Positions 53,171 to 62,390 of a DNA stretch of 64,000 nucleotides are shown piece after piece. The notes beneath the pieces were generated by a model that was given only the letters and a program-made list of their open reading frames with translations, was not told where the DNA came from and made no database searches. Each line of letters begins with the position of its first letter. Positions within the stretch are counted from its first letter, which is position 1. The stretch spans positions 70,550 to 134,549 of the forward strand of contig CAZYQW010000122.1 in NCBI GenBank assembly GCA_964649825.1. The letters run 5' to 3'. Position numbers and translations under genes: made by a program. This stretch comes from CAZYQW01 sp964649825. GTDB taxonomy: Bacteria > Planctomycetota > B15-G4 > JADJEK01.

Positions 53171-54334
53171 TCACGACGCCCGCGCGTCGCCCCGAACGCC
53201 GCGAGCGGCGCCCTCCTCGCGCCGGCAAGCGCGGATCCGGTGCCAGGTCAACGTCGACGCACCCGTCAGGACGACCATGCCGGCCGACGCGCCGAGCGCC
53301 TCGAGAAGCGTGAGCCCGTTCCCGAGGTGACGGCTGATCCGGATCAACGGGAAGAAGAGCACCACGATGTGGAACGTGAAGATGAACAGGGTCTCGGACG
53401 CGAGGATGGCGAGCAGCCGCGGCAGTCGCGTGATCCGATAGCTGACCGCGGCGAGCACGAGGAGCAACGCCATGACGAGCGCGACGTTGCGGAGCGAGAG
53501 CGCCGGCGCCGTGGACGGATGGTGGATCGCCGGGTCATGCAGGGAGACGGTCGATCCGACGGCGATCGCCCACGTCGCCGTCGCGACAAGCGTGACGACC
53601 GCGAGGCGCCGCACGCGGACCCAGAGCGGCGTGCGGCCCGCGTCGGGGAGGACGTAGGCGCCGACCGCCACGCCGGCGAACATGAACCCGAGGAACGGGA
53701 CGAGCGGGAAGATCGAGCCGCCTCGCGTCGACAGCCAGTTCCACAGTGCGTGGGGGCGGTGATCCGGAATCAGCTCGTCGCACCACGGCGCGACGCCAAT
53801 CGAGAGCAACGCGAGAAGACCGCATGCCGTCACCACCATCCACCGCCGGCGCGCGAGCACGGTCATCAGCTCGAGCGACAGGAGTCCGAACCCGATGCAC
53901 TGCAGGATCCCGACGCGCAGGAAGTAGTACCACGACTGCGCCCGAACGTCCGGATCCGCGTTCCATGCGCCCCACGGAAACCCGAGCAGGTAGCCGATCG
54001 CGATCACGATCAGCGCGATCCGCATGCGACGACGCGACCGCGAGGGCTCGCCTCGATGCGCCTCGAACCGATGGAGCGTGCTCAGGTGATACGCCATCCC
54101 CGACGCAAGGAGGAACGCCACGGACACCATCCCGCGCATCGCGTTGTATCGATCGAAGAACGGCCCGCGTTGGAGGGCGGGATCGAGCACGGCGGCGAGC
54201 GTGTGTCCGTTGACCATCTGCAGCGCGGCGAGAAGCCGCAGGAGATCGACGAACACCACGCGCGGACTCTTGGGAGCGTGGCCTCCGGCGTCCGCGGCGC
54301 GGGTCGGGGCGGGCAGCGTCGCCGACTCCGTCAT
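53171..54334 (-). CDS. Membrane acyltransferase-like protein (DUF1624/HGSNAT-like)
   Basis: A 387-residue protein with about ten membrane helices. The first helix region carries VVFVDLLRLLAALQMVNGHT and later NAMRGMVSVAFLLASGMAYH, typical of the heparan-glucosaminide acetyltransferase/YeiB group (DUF1624 or related acyltransferase). The C-terminus has LASETLFIFTFHIVVLFFPL with a conserved His. Likely transfers an acyl group to a glycan or lipid at the membrane. The ATG at 54334 overlaps the stop of the upstream gene (ATGA), so the two are coupled. Confidence 0.87.
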   Translation of the reverse strand: MTESATLPAPTRAADAGGHAPKSPRVVFVDLLRLLAALQMVNGHTLAAVLDPALQRGPFFDRYNAMRGMVSVAFLLASGMAYHLSTLHRFEAHRGEPSRSRRRMRIALIVIAIGYLLGFPWGAWNADPDVRAQSWYYFLRVGILQCIGFGLLSLELMTVLARRRWMVVTACGLLALLSIGVAPWCDELIPDHRPHALWNWLSTRGGSIFPLVPFLGFMFAGVAVGAYVLPDAGRTPLWVRVRRLAVVTLVATATWAIAVGSTVSLHDPAIHHPSTAPALSLRNVALVMALLLVLAAVSYRITRLPRLLAILASETLFIFTFHIVVLFFPLIRISRHLGNGLTLLEALGASAGMVVLTGASTLTWHRIRACRREEGAARGVRGDARAS

Positions 54335-55024
54335 CGGATCCGCCGGATGCGCGCCGGATCGACGAAGAGCAGGTTCATGTCTCCGCGCCGCACGAGGTCG
54401 CCCGTCACCTCGACCGGTTCGGCCACGAACGGAAGCACGTCGTCGCCGACCGGCCCTTCCGCGGTCGAACAGACGACGTAGTGCGTCTCCTTGCCGGCTC
54501 CATCTCGACAGACGAGGATCGGAGGTATGCCGCCCGCGATGCAGAGCTGGGCGCAGGCCCGGTGCGCGCGGCCGCGGCCCGGCCTCATCCGACCGAAGTG
54601 ACACTTCGAATCGACGATCTCGCCGACGAGGGTCGCGGCTCCGCGCGCCTCGCCGGCGACGGACCGCAGCCGGGCGTCGAGCTCGGCGTCGTCGGCCGCT
54701 TCGATCGACGTCACCTCGAGCATCATCGACTTCGCCCGCTCGATCGAGTGGCCGTAGATTCGCACCAGCCGGTCGGGCGCGACGTCGCCGCGGTAGCCCC
54801 CCTTGCTCTGGCTGACGAGCAGAACCGTTCGAACGCGACCCTGGTCATCGAGCGTGCGGAGATGCGGGTACGGCCGCTCGACGAGGAAGCCGACGAACGA
54901 CTGGTCCCGGCGGCAACCGGAACGCGAGCGAGCTGCCCCGCGCCGCATCGAGGACTCGAGCCGCTCCGAACAGCAGGAACGGGACGGCGACCATCAGGCC
55001 GATCGCCGCCCATCCCCAAGCCAT
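54331..55024 (-). pseudogene. Membrane-anchored conserved protein gene with one-base frameshift
   Basis: The frame 54331-54948 encodes SFVGFLVERPYPHLRTLDDQ, VRIYGHSIERAKSMMLEV, VGEIVDSKCHFGRMRPGRGR, AHRACAQLCIAGGIPP and a C-terminus ending FVDPARIRRIR. The Cys-His motif VDSKCHFG ... HRACAQLCI is known to me from small conserved bacterial proteins near cytochrome-related genes (function unknown). The true N-terminus is upstream in another frame: from ATG 55024, MAWGWAAIGLMVAVPFLLFG then AARVLDAARGSSLAFRLPPG, a membrane helix. Removing one C near 54903 would join the frames (PPG-QSFVG). It is either a recent mutation or a sequencing error. It overlaps the acyltransferase gene by ATGA. Confidence 0.7.
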
Positions 55025-55044
55025 CACCTCGATCACGCGGGCAC

Positions 55045-55311
55045 TCACGCGACTCCGTAGCTGAACTCCGCGTTCGAAAGGCGGAACGACCGGTCGCGGC
55101 GGCCCAGGAAGCAGGGCGCAAACCCCCGCAGAAGGTGCGCGGTCGCGAGCCCGGCGTCGATCGCGAGCGCCCGATCGAGATGGGCCGCGAAATCGGCGCG
55201 GTGACCAAGGAACGCGTCCACCGCGCGACCAAGGCTCCACTTCGCGTCGGGACGCGACGTCTGCAGCGCCCCGGCGATCCGTTCCCAGCGCGAGTTTTCG
55301 GTGTCGATCAT
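55045..55311 (-). pseudogene. Truncated TPR-type (TTC38-like) protein fragment
   Basis: From ATG 55311 the frame reads MIDTENSRWERIAGALQTSR, DAFLGHRADFAAHLDRALAI and DAGLATAHLLRGFAPCFLGR, like the first TPR region of the TTC38 family, which is usually 400-450 residues. It ends after 88 residues with an unrelated tail (SFRLSNAEFSYGVA). Most of the protein is missing. Lies 20 bp upstream of the frameshifted gene in the same direction. Confidence 0.5.
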
Positions 55312-55774
55312 CGGCAAGCGGAGGGGGCCGCGTTCGGTGCGGCCTCGGATGCGAGTGGATGCGAGCGGCAAGCGGGCCTCTTTCGGCCCCGCAGGATAGC
55401 CAGCCCAACCCGTGGTTGCGAGGCTCGATCCGCCGAACGAACTCCGTTCCGCCCCGTTCCGCCCATGCCGCCACGCTCCGGTTCCCCACGACCAACGACC
55501 GGGTGGCGCTCGAATCCAACCGACCTCGAAGGCCAGTCTGCCGAATCGTCATCTCGACTTCGACCACCTGCGCCTCGCGGCCCGTGGACGCGCGAGCCGT
55601 CATCTGCACTTCTTCGCTCGGAGCCGCGCCCGAAACGACGATGCAACAGCATCCGGCCTCGCGCTGGTTCCCGCCGGGGCGACTTTGGTAGGACCTTCGA
55701 AGGTGGCTGTTCCCGCGGAAACGCCGTTGTCTGAAACGCTGGTGCAAAACCCGACGACCGCGAAGCGCGGCACG
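55312..55774. other. Divergent intergenic region, unresolved
   Basis: About 460 bases. A minus-strand open frame near 55380-55620 (with MTIRQTGLRGRL and NHGLGWLSCGAERG) has lower GC and no family match; I do not call it. The flippase gene's promoter and possible GTG start (55703) lie here. Confidence 0.35.
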
Positions 55775-56695
55775 ATGCGACTCCTGGGGCCGCTCGCGTC
55801 GGCCGTGTTCCTCCTGATCGCCGTCTTGGCGTTGCGCCACTTCCTCCGAGACCACGCGATCGAGGACATCTGGGCGACCGCGACGAGTCGTCCGAAGAGC
55901 GCGGTCGCCCTGGCGATCGTTCTCACGGGGCTCAGCTACGTCATCCTCACCGGGTACGACGCGCTCGCGCTCCGATACATCGGCAAGGAGCTCCACTATC
56001 GGCGGATCGCAGCCTGCTCGTTCGTCGGTTACGCGCTCAGCCATAACGTCGGCATGTCGTTCCTGACCGGCGGCTCCGTTCGCTATCGGCTCTACTCGCG
56101 CTACGGTGTGTCGGCGCTCGACGCCACGCGGATCATCCTGTTCTGCAACCTCACGTTCTGGGTCGGCTTCATCGCGCTCGGAGGGGTGGTCCTCACGATC
56201 CGCGAGATCGAGATTCCCGTGTTCAGCCGACTTCCGTTCGAGACGACGCGCCCGCTCGGCGTCGCGTGCCTCGTCACCCTCGCCGTTCTGTCCGCCTGGA
56301 CGGCATGGGGTCGTGGCCGACCGCGCGTCCGCGTGAAGGGTCTCGAGCTGCGCCTCCCGACGATCCGAACGTTCGCGGGTCAAGCGCTCGTGTCGAGCGC
56401 CGACTGGATCGTCGCCGCCGCCGTGCTCCACGTGCTCCTCCCCGACGGGTTCGGTTCGTTCGGGAACACGGTCTCGATCTTCCTGCTCGCCCAGTCGCTG
56501 GCCATGATCAGCAACCTCCCCGGCGGCGTCGGCGTATTCGAGTCGGTTGCCCTCTATCTGGCCGGCGACGCCGATCCCGCCGAACTCATCGGCGTCATCC
56601 TTGTCTACCGCGTCGTCTACTACGCTCTCCCGCTCCTCGTCGCGACCCCGTTGATCGCAATGCTCGAGTGGCGGCGGCGTCATTCGCACTCCTGA
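55775..56695 (+). CDS. Lysylphosphatidylglycerol synthase-type membrane protein (UPF0104/MprF N-terminal-like)
   Basis: A 306-residue integral membrane protein with about seven to eight helices. The family traits are visible: SFVGYALSHNVGMSFLTGGSVRYRLYS is split here as YALSHNVG and TGGSVRYRLYSRYGVSA, ILFCNLTFWVGFIALGG, and a C-terminal MISNLPGGVGVFESVALYL. In MprF this part flips lipids; stand-alone copies are thought to have a lipid-translocation role. No synthase domain is attached. The ATG at 55775 is adopted; GTG at 55703 would add 24 residues before the first helix. Confidence 0.88.
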   Translation: MRLLGPLASAVFLLIAVLALRHFLRDHAIEDIWATATSRPKSAVALAIVLTGLSYVILTGYDALALRYIGKELHYRRIAACSFVGYALSHNVGMSFLTGGSVRYRLYSRYGVSALDATRIILFCNLTFWVGFIALGGVVLTIREIEIPVFSRLPFETTRPLGVACLVTLAVLSAWTAWGRGRPRVRVKGLELRLPTIRTFAGQALVSSADWIVAAAVLHVLLPDGFGSFGNTVSIFLLAQSLAMISNLPGGVGVFESVALYLAGDADPAELIGVILVYRVVYYALPLLVATPLIAMLEWRRRHSHS

Positions 56696-56825
56696 CTCGC
56701 CCACCCGCCGCTACGCAGCCGCCGCGCGAGAAAAAACCTCCGTTCCGTGACGGGCGGCGCCCTCCGGACGGGCGTCCTTCTTTCAAGAAGCCCGACACGA
56801 TCCAACCGAAGGAGGCCAGCCGAGC

Positions 56826-58469
56826 ATGAGACCGTCCAGACGCTTGATTCCACTCACCTTCACGACGCTGCTCTCGATCGGCGCCGCCGCGCTCGCGCAG
56901 GGCCCGGGCCCCGCGTGCCGCCTCCCCATGATCCAACCGTCCGGATCCGCGCCGTTCGACGGGTTCGGCGGCGTCATGGATCTCGATGGAGATGAGTTGC
57001 TCGTCAGCGGCCCCGGCCAACAGTCCGCGTTCCTCTATCGAAACGTGCAAGGCGAGTGGACGATCGATCACCAGTTCGTCCACCCGACCGCCGTGGGACT
57101 GGGAACGTTCGGCGCCGGAGTCGCCTTGGATGAAGACCTCATCCTCGTCGGCTTCCATGGGTTCCTCGGGCTGCCCGAGGAGGTGGTGGTGTTCGAACGA
57201 TCGAAGTCGTCGTGGAACCACGTCCAGACCATCGCCGATCCGGCAGCGAACGGGCTCAGCGACTTCGGATCGGTGATGGCGATGGACGATGGCCAAGCGA
57301 TGATCGGCGGGGTCGACGCGGTCTACGTCTATGCGTGGTCCGGTGCGAAGTTCAAGCTGACGCAGACCATCACCGGCGTCGGAGACTTCGGCGCGTCGAT
57401 CGCGATGTGCGGCAATCACGCGATCATTGGCGCACGCCTGGACGACCAACTGGCGCCGGACGCCGGGGCCGCGCATCTCTATCGCCGGTCGGAAGGGGTC
57501 TGGAAGAAGGCTCAGACGCTGTCCGCGGCCGACTTCGCCGCCGCCGACGCAAACGCGAACGACCGATTCGGCAACGGGGTCGCGTTGAACGAGACTCATG
57601 CCGTCGTCGGCGCTCCGGGCGACGACGACTTCGCCGTCGACTGTGGATCGGCCTACGTCTTCCGCTTCGTCGGTGACCCCGCTTTGCTGAAGGCACAGAC
57701 GGAGATCCACGGGCACCTGCCCCTCGTCGGCGACCAGTTCGGGACGTCGGTCGCCATCAACCGCGTGGGGCACGCGGAGATCCCCCGGATCATCGTCGGC
57801 GCCCCGAGCAATGAGAGCCCGGGGTTCGACAATGCGGGCGCGCACGTGTTCCGCGCGCCGCCGACGGACACGAAGGACTGGATCTTCCAGGCGCGGCTCA
57901 AGGACAACTGCTCCTACTCCGAGAACTCGAACTTCGGAGCGAGCGTGGCCATCACCGAGAAGGAGATGGCGCTCGTCGGCTCGTCGTATACTCTCCAACC
58001 GGTCGTGGCCGGCGGCGCGATCTTCCCGTTCTCGCTCGCCACGTCGGCGGGCTTCCTCTGCGACTGCCCGTGCAACAACGCCGCGGATCACTCGTCGTAC
58101 GGATCGGGCAAGGCGGGCACGAACGGCGTCCCGGTGCTCGAGTCGTTCCAGCTTCCCGTGCTCGGCAAGAAGTCGGGCCTCGCTCTCAGCCACGCGCGGC
58201 CGGGAGCGCTTCCCATCCTCTTCCTGGGCACGAAGCCCGCGAGCATCCCATTCGACGAAGGACACCTGCTCGTCTCGAACCCGTTCGTCCTGACGATCCC
58301 GATCCCCGTCCCGGCGTCCGGAACGCTGACGATCACCGACGGAGTGCCCGCCGACGCCGCGCTCTGCGGAGTCTCGATCTACCATCAGATGATGTTCGTC
58401 GACCCGGGCGCGAGCGGCCCGTACCAGACCGCCCAGACGCAGGGCCTGGAGCGGACGTTCGGCTCCTGA
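56826..58469 (+). CDS. Exported FG-GAP (integrin-like) repeat protein with shared C-terminal module
   Basis: A 547-residue exported protein with signal MRPSRRLIPLTFTTLLSIGA; AAGGAGG lies about 13 bases upstream. Six to seven FG-GAP blades of the PF14312 type follow: FDGFGGVMDLDGDELLVSGP, GTFGAGVALDEDLILVGFHG, GDFGASIAMCGNHAIIGARL, NDRFGNGVALNETHAVVGAP, DQFGTSVAINRVG and NFGASVAITEKEMALVGSSY. A Cys cluster (CDCPCNN) precedes the C-terminal module, which has YGSGKAGTNGVPVL, PILFLGTKPASIPF and CGVSIYHQMMFVDPGA. A surface or secreted beta-propeller. Confidence 0.9.
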   Translation: MRPSRRLIPLTFTTLLSIGAAALAQGPGPACRLPMIQPSGSAPFDGFGGVMDLDGDELLVSGPGQQSAFLYRNVQGEWTIDHQFVHPTAVGLGTFGAGVALDEDLILVGFHGFLGLPEEVVVFERSKSSWNHVQTIADPAANGLSDFGSVMAMDDGQAMIGGVDAVYVYAWSGAKFKLTQTITGVGDFGASIAMCGNHAIIGARLDDQLAPDAGAAHLYRRSEGVWKKAQTLSAADFAAADANANDRFGNGVALNETHAVVGAPGDDDFAVDCGSAYVFRFVGDPALLKAQTEIHGHLPLVGDQFGTSVAINRVGHAEIPRIIVGAPSNESPGFDNAGAHVFRAPPTDTKDWIFQARLKDNCSYSENSNFGASVAITEKEMALVGSSYTLQPVVAGGAIFPFSLATSAGFLCDCPCNNAADHSSYGSGKAGTNGVPVLESFQLPVLGKKSGLALSHARPGALPILFLGTKPASIPFDEGHLLVSNPFVLTIPIPVPASGTLTITDGVPADAALCGVSIYHQMMFVDPGASGPYQTAQTQGLERTFGS

Positions 58470-58508
58470 CGACGCGAGTCTCCTCCGTTCGGGGCCAGCG
58501 CGCGGAAA

Positions 58509-58640
58509 TCACGTTCCAAGGTCGAGCTCGAGGGCGTTCGAGAATTCGTTCGACGCCCCGAGCACGATCGTCGTCGCGGTGACGACGTCGAGTCATCCGT
58601 CGAGGTCGCCGACCGCGATGTCGAGCTCCGTCGAGGTCGC
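58509..58640 (-). pseudogene. C-terminal relic of an FG-GAP protein
   Basis: Downstream of the CRTAC gene, the minus strand reads STELDIAVGDLDG, stop (TGA 58593-58595), LDVVTATTIVLGASNEFSNA, LELDLGT and a stop at 58509. The pattern DLDIAVGDLDGDGDLDVV is an FG-GAP loop, so a short in-frame change has removed GDGD and made a stop. Only the end of the gene is left. Confidence 0.5.
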
Positions 58641-58642
58641 CG

Positions 58643-60937
58643 TCAGTTTCGACGCCGGCCGCGCGGCACGACCCGCTCGAACGAGTCCTCTCCCTCGATC
58701 ACGATCAGGGACGTGTCGAGGGGGACGTCGGTGAAGCGCTGCCTGGTCCTCGACGTCGGCCACGTCACCTCGAGCGACCGGACCGCGCGCGCCGCCCCGA
58801 GGCCGATCTCCTGCCGCAGCGGCGAACCCCCGAACGAGCTGACCGCGCCGACCGCGCGATGCACGCGACGGACCTCGCCGTCCTCGCCCTCGATCTCGAC
58901 CACCATCCGCGCGCCGATCGCGGACCGGTTCGACGTTGCGCCGACGAGCCGCACCTTCAGCCAGTGGTTCCCGTGGCCCGGGTTCTGGAGGAGCGCGTTC
59001 GCGAATCGATCGCCGGGATAGAACCCGCCGAGCTGCAGATAGAGGTCCTGGTCGCCGTCCTCGTCGAAGTCCGCGAACGCGATGCCGTGCCCCTTCTGGA
59101 GGTGCCCGAACCCCCCCGCGGTCGTCACGTCCACGAAGCGTTCGCCGCCCACGTTGCGGAGCATGACGTTCGGCACCAACGTCTCGTATTCGGGGTCGCC
59201 CGTCCCGAGGAAGACGTCGAGCCAACCGTCGTTGTCCAGGTCGCCGAAGTTCGCCCCCATCGGGAGCCACGCGTGGTCGAGTCCGACGTCGCGCGCCACG
59301 TCCTCGAACCGCCCTTCGCGGTTCCGATACAGCCTTGGCGGCTCGGCGCCGTGCGGCCGGCCCAGGTGATCGGCGGCGACGTCGGCCAACGTCGCACGGA
59401 AGCCGGTGACGAAGAGGTCGAGCCAGCCGTCGTTGTCCATGTCGAAGAACCAGCACGCGAAGCTCCGGCCGGCCGGCTCCGCGACGCCCAGTTCCTCCGC
59501 GACGTCGGTGAAGGACAGGCCTCCTGGCCCGTCCTTCCGCCCATCGTTCTTGTAGAGCCGGTTCCGGCCGACGTTCGAGACGTAGAGGTCCACGTCGCCG
59601 TCGTTGTCGTAGTCGCCCACGCAAACGCCCTTCGCGTAGCGGTCGTTGGTCACGCCGGCCGCCGCGGCTCGCTCCTCGAACCGCCCGGGATCGACCTGCA
59701 CGAACAGTTCGGATGGGTAGCGCCCGGTCGCGTCGGGCCGATACTCGTTGCCGACGTAGACGTCGAGGTCGCCGTCGTCGTCGAAGTCCGCGAAGCACGC
59801 CGCTTGGGTGGGACGGGCCGCATCCGCGAGCCCCGCCGCGTGGGTGACGTCGACGAAGCGGCCGCCGCCCTCGTTGCGGAGGAGCGAGTTCCGGATCTGG
59901 CCGTCGTCCTGCATCCACGCGCCGCGCAGCACGAGCGCGTCGACGTCGCCGTCCGAATCGTAGTCGGCCCCGACGCAGTTCAGCCCGCCGAGCTGACCCT
60001 CGAGACCGGAGTCCCGGGAGCCGTCCGCGAACGCGAGGCCGCCGAGACCGCGGTAGAGGATCGCGTGCTCCTTCGGGTCGGACGTCGTCGTCAAGACGTC
60101 GAGGACGCCGTCGCCGTCGAAATCCTCGGCGATGCAGCCGCCGCAGAGGTTGAACGCGGCGACTCCGTTCGCCGCCGCGACGTCGACGAATCGGCGAATC
60201 GCGCCGTAGCCTTCCCGCGAGCTCGGGTCTCCGGCGGGGATCAGGTAGCGAGGGGGGACGCCGTCCGGGTGTCGGCCCAACGCCATGGCCGAGATGTTCA
60301 GGAGCCACGCCAGGTCCAGCGCATCCGGCTTCGCCTTCAGCGCGCGCAGGTAGCTCTGCATCGCTTGCTCGATGGGAGACGTCACCGTGTGGACGCCTCC
60401 CTCCCGCAGCGGAAACACGCAGCAGTCCGCGTTGTGGCGCCGGACGCAGTTCTCGACTTCCGCCTTGCGCAGGTACGCGAGCGCCCGTGCCCGATGAACG
60501 TCCACGATGCGCGCCTGGAGCGCCGCGAAGCGCTTGGCGATCGTCAGCGCCGTGTCGATCTGCTCGGTCGCCTCGTCGACCCGGCCGACGCGCAGCAGAC
60601 TCTGCACGTAGAGCAGTCGGACCTCCAGGTCGTCGACCGGGCGCGACGCGCCCTTGGCGACGCGCGCGGCGAGCCGGTCGACTTCCGCGTGGCCGAGGAT
60701 CGGGTTGTCTCCCGTGTAGAGGCGCTCCGCGATCGCGCGGAACTCGCGCGCGACCGCCTCGTCGTCACGCGCGGCCGCGGGCGCCGCCGCCTTCGACGTC
60801 TCCAAGACCGCGTCCTGCTCGGAGCACGACGAGAGAGCGCCGGAGATCGCGGCGAACGCGATGATCGAGGTGGAGAGCGGACGGTGGATCAGGGGTCTCA
60901 AGCTCCGGTCGCAGCGACGCGCCTTGGCGGTCTCCAT
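58643..60937 (-). CDS. CRTAC-type lipoprotein with VCBS repeats and ASPIC/UnbV domain
   Basis: A 764-residue lipoprotein; METAKARRCD ... IISGALSSC-like signal (IIAFAAISGALSSC) places the lipid Cys at 38. An N-terminal helical TPR-like part (VRLLYVQSLLRVGRVDEATE, QSYLRALKAKPDALDLAWLL) is followed by six or more VCBS/FG-GAP loops (AEDFDGDGVLDVLTTTSD, GADYDSDGDVDALVLRG, FADFDDDGDLDVYVGNE, VGDYDNDGDVDLYVSNVG, FDMDNDGWLDLFVTG, FADFDEDGDQDLYLQLG) and a C-terminal ASPIC/UnbV domain (GNHWLKVRLVGATSNRSAIG, SFGGSPLRQEIGLG). A surface protein, possibly for binding. The start at 60937 is set by the lipobox. Confidence 0.9.
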   Translation of the reverse strand: METAKARRCDRSLRPLIHRPLSTSIIAFAAISGALSSCSEQDAVLETSKAAAPAAARDDEAVAREFRAIAERLYTGDNPILGHAEVDRLAARVAKGASRPVDDLEVRLLYVQSLLRVGRVDEATEQIDTALTIAKRFAALQARIVDVHRARALAYLRKAEVENCVRRHNADCCVFPLREGGVHTVTSPIEQAMQSYLRALKAKPDALDLAWLLNISAMALGRHPDGVPPRYLIPAGDPSSREGYGAIRRFVDVAAANGVAAFNLCGGCIAEDFDGDGVLDVLTTTSDPKEHAILYRGLGGLAFADGSRDSGLEGQLGGLNCVGADYDSDGDVDALVLRGAWMQDDGQIRNSLLRNEGGGRFVDVTHAAGLADAARPTQAACFADFDDDGDLDVYVGNEYRPDATGRYPSELFVQVDPGRFEERAAAAGVTNDRYAKGVCVGDYDNDGDVDLYVSNVGRNRLYKNDGRKDGPGGLSFTDVAEELGVAEPAGRSFACWFFDMDNDGWLDLFVTGFRATLADVAADHLGRPHGAEPPRLYRNREGRFEDVARDVGLDHAWLPMGANFGDLDNDGWLDVFLGTGDPEYETLVPNVMLRNVGGERFVDVTTAGGFGHLQKGHGIAFADFDEDGDQDLYLQLGGFYPGDRFANALLQNPGHGNHWLKVRLVGATSNRSAIGARMVVEIEGEDGEVRRVHRAVGAVSSFGGSPLRQEIGLGAARAVRSLEVTWPTSRTRQRFTDVPLDTSLIVIEGEDSFERVVPRGRRRN

Positions 60938-61097
60938 GGTAAGGATCCGCTCCGGAATGACCTCACCCAACCACGAGGCGAGGGTCATGCCGCGGCCGGA
61001 CCGGGGGCCGCCCGGAAGGCGTCGAAGCGGTGACGGACGGGGCCGAGGCACATGGTAGGTTCGTGGCCTCCGACCTTCGGATCCGTGAGGCGAGACG

Positions 61098-62384
61098 ATG
61101 ACTTCGACGACACGACGTCGCTTCCTACGCGCCGCGGGGGGGCTCGCGGCCGGCGCTTCGTTCGTGGGGCTGCTCTCTCCGCGCGCGATCGCGAGGCTCA
61201 CGTCGGCGGTGAAGTCGATCTCGGACCGCGACCCCGACGACGTCGCGCGCGACGAGGATTTCTGGGCCCCGATCCGCGGGTGGTACGTCCAATCGCCGCG
61301 GTTCATCAACCTCGAGAGCGGCTACTACAGTCCGTCGTCGCTCCCCGTCCTCGACGCATGGTGCGAGAACGCGCGGCGGATCAACGAGACGGCGTCGTTC
61401 TACATGCGGCGCCGGCACGCCGGCGATCGCGAAGACCTGCGTCGTCAGCTCGCGCACTTCGCGGGCTGCGACCCGGAGGAGCTCGCGATCACGCGCAACA
61501 CGACCGAGTCGCTCAACATCGTGCTGCACGGACTCGAGATCGACGACGGGGACGAGGTGCTCTACGGCGACCAAGAGTACGGCAGCATGCAGGAGACGCT
61601 CGAGCAGCGACACCGCCGCTTCGGCACCAGGATCCGTCGCATCGACGTACCGCGCCACCCGCGCGACCGCGCGGAGGTGGTCGACACGTACGAACGCGCG
61701 GTCGGCCCCGACACACGCGTGATCCTCGCGTCGCAGGTGATCTACCTGACCGGGCAGGTGCTGCCGATCCGCGAGATCTGCGAGATGGCCCGCGCCCGCG
61801 GCGTTCTCGTCGTGGTCGACGCCGCCCACGCGTTCGCGCACCTCCACTACGAGATTCGCGATCTCGGCTGCGACGTCCTCGCGGCCAGCCTGCACAAGTG
61901 GCTCGGCGCTCCGCTCGGCACCGGCCTCCTCTTCATGAAGAAGGAGCTCATCCCGCGAGTCTGGCCGTTGTTCGGCGACGTGAACGTCGCGCCCGACGAC
62001 GTCCGGAAGTTCGAGCACATCGGCACGAATCCGCCGGCCTCCACCCTCGCCATCGCGAACGCGATCCGTTTCCACGAGACGATCGGAGGCGCACGGAAGG
62101 AGGCGCGACTGCGCTACTTGAAGGACTACTGGGCCGAGCGAGCCGCGTCGATCCCGGGCGTCACGTTCAACACGCCGTCCTCGGCCGATCAGAGCTGCGC
62201 GCTGGCGAACTTCTCGATCGAGGGGCGCGCGCCGAAGGACGTCGCGGAGATCCTCTACGACCAGTACCGCATCTTCACCGTCGGCGTCGGGTCGGGCGTT
62301 CGGGTCGCGCCGAACCTGCACAACTCGCTCGACGACCTGGATCGCTTCGTGGCCGCGATCGCGGAGATCGCGGGCGGGCGGTGA
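61098..62384 (+). CDS. Tat-exported class V aminotransferase-like protein
   Basis: A 428-residue PLP enzyme with a Tat signal (TRRRFLRAAGGLAAGASFVG). The fold-type I core includes NTTESLNIVLHGL, ILASQVIYLTGQVLPI, VVVDAAHAFAH (cofactor Asp) and ASLHKWLGAPLGTG with Lys267 as the Schiff-base lysine. It resembles the isopenicillin N epimerase-like group (class V), which includes desulfurases and epimerases; the exact reaction is unknown. Export of a PLP enzyme by Tat suggests folding with cofactor in the cytoplasm. It converges with the EAL-HDOD gene, six bases apart. Confidence 0.92.
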   Translation: MTSTTRRRFLRAAGGLAAGASFVGLLSPRAIARLTSAVKSISDRDPDDVARDEDFWAPIRGWYVQSPRFINLESGYYSPSSLPVLDAWCENARRINETASFYMRRRHAGDREDLRRQLAHFAGCDPEELAITRNTTESLNIVLHGLEIDDGDEVLYGDQEYGSMQETLEQRHRRFGTRIRRIDVPRHPRDRAEVVDTYERAVGPDTRVILASQVIYLTGQVLPIREICEMARARGVLVVVDAAHAFAHLHYEIRDLGCDVLAASLHKWLGAPLGTGLLFMKKELIPRVWPLFGDVNVAPDDVRKFEHIGTNPPASTLAIANAIRFHETIGGARKEARLRYLKDYWAERAASIPGVTFNTPSSADQSCALANFSIEGRAPKDVAEILYDQYRIFTVGVGSGVRVAPNLHNSLDDLDRFVAAIAEIAGGR

Positions 62385-62390
62385 CGTCGC

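Noticed and set aside
54845..56704. 619-codon minus-strand frame
   Set aside because: Mostly antisense to the flippase gene; only its last part (from 55024) is taken as the displaced N-terminus of the frameshifted gene.
58859..61033. 724-codon open frame on the plus strand
   Set aside because: Antisense shadow of the CRTAC gene, without signal peptide or domain.
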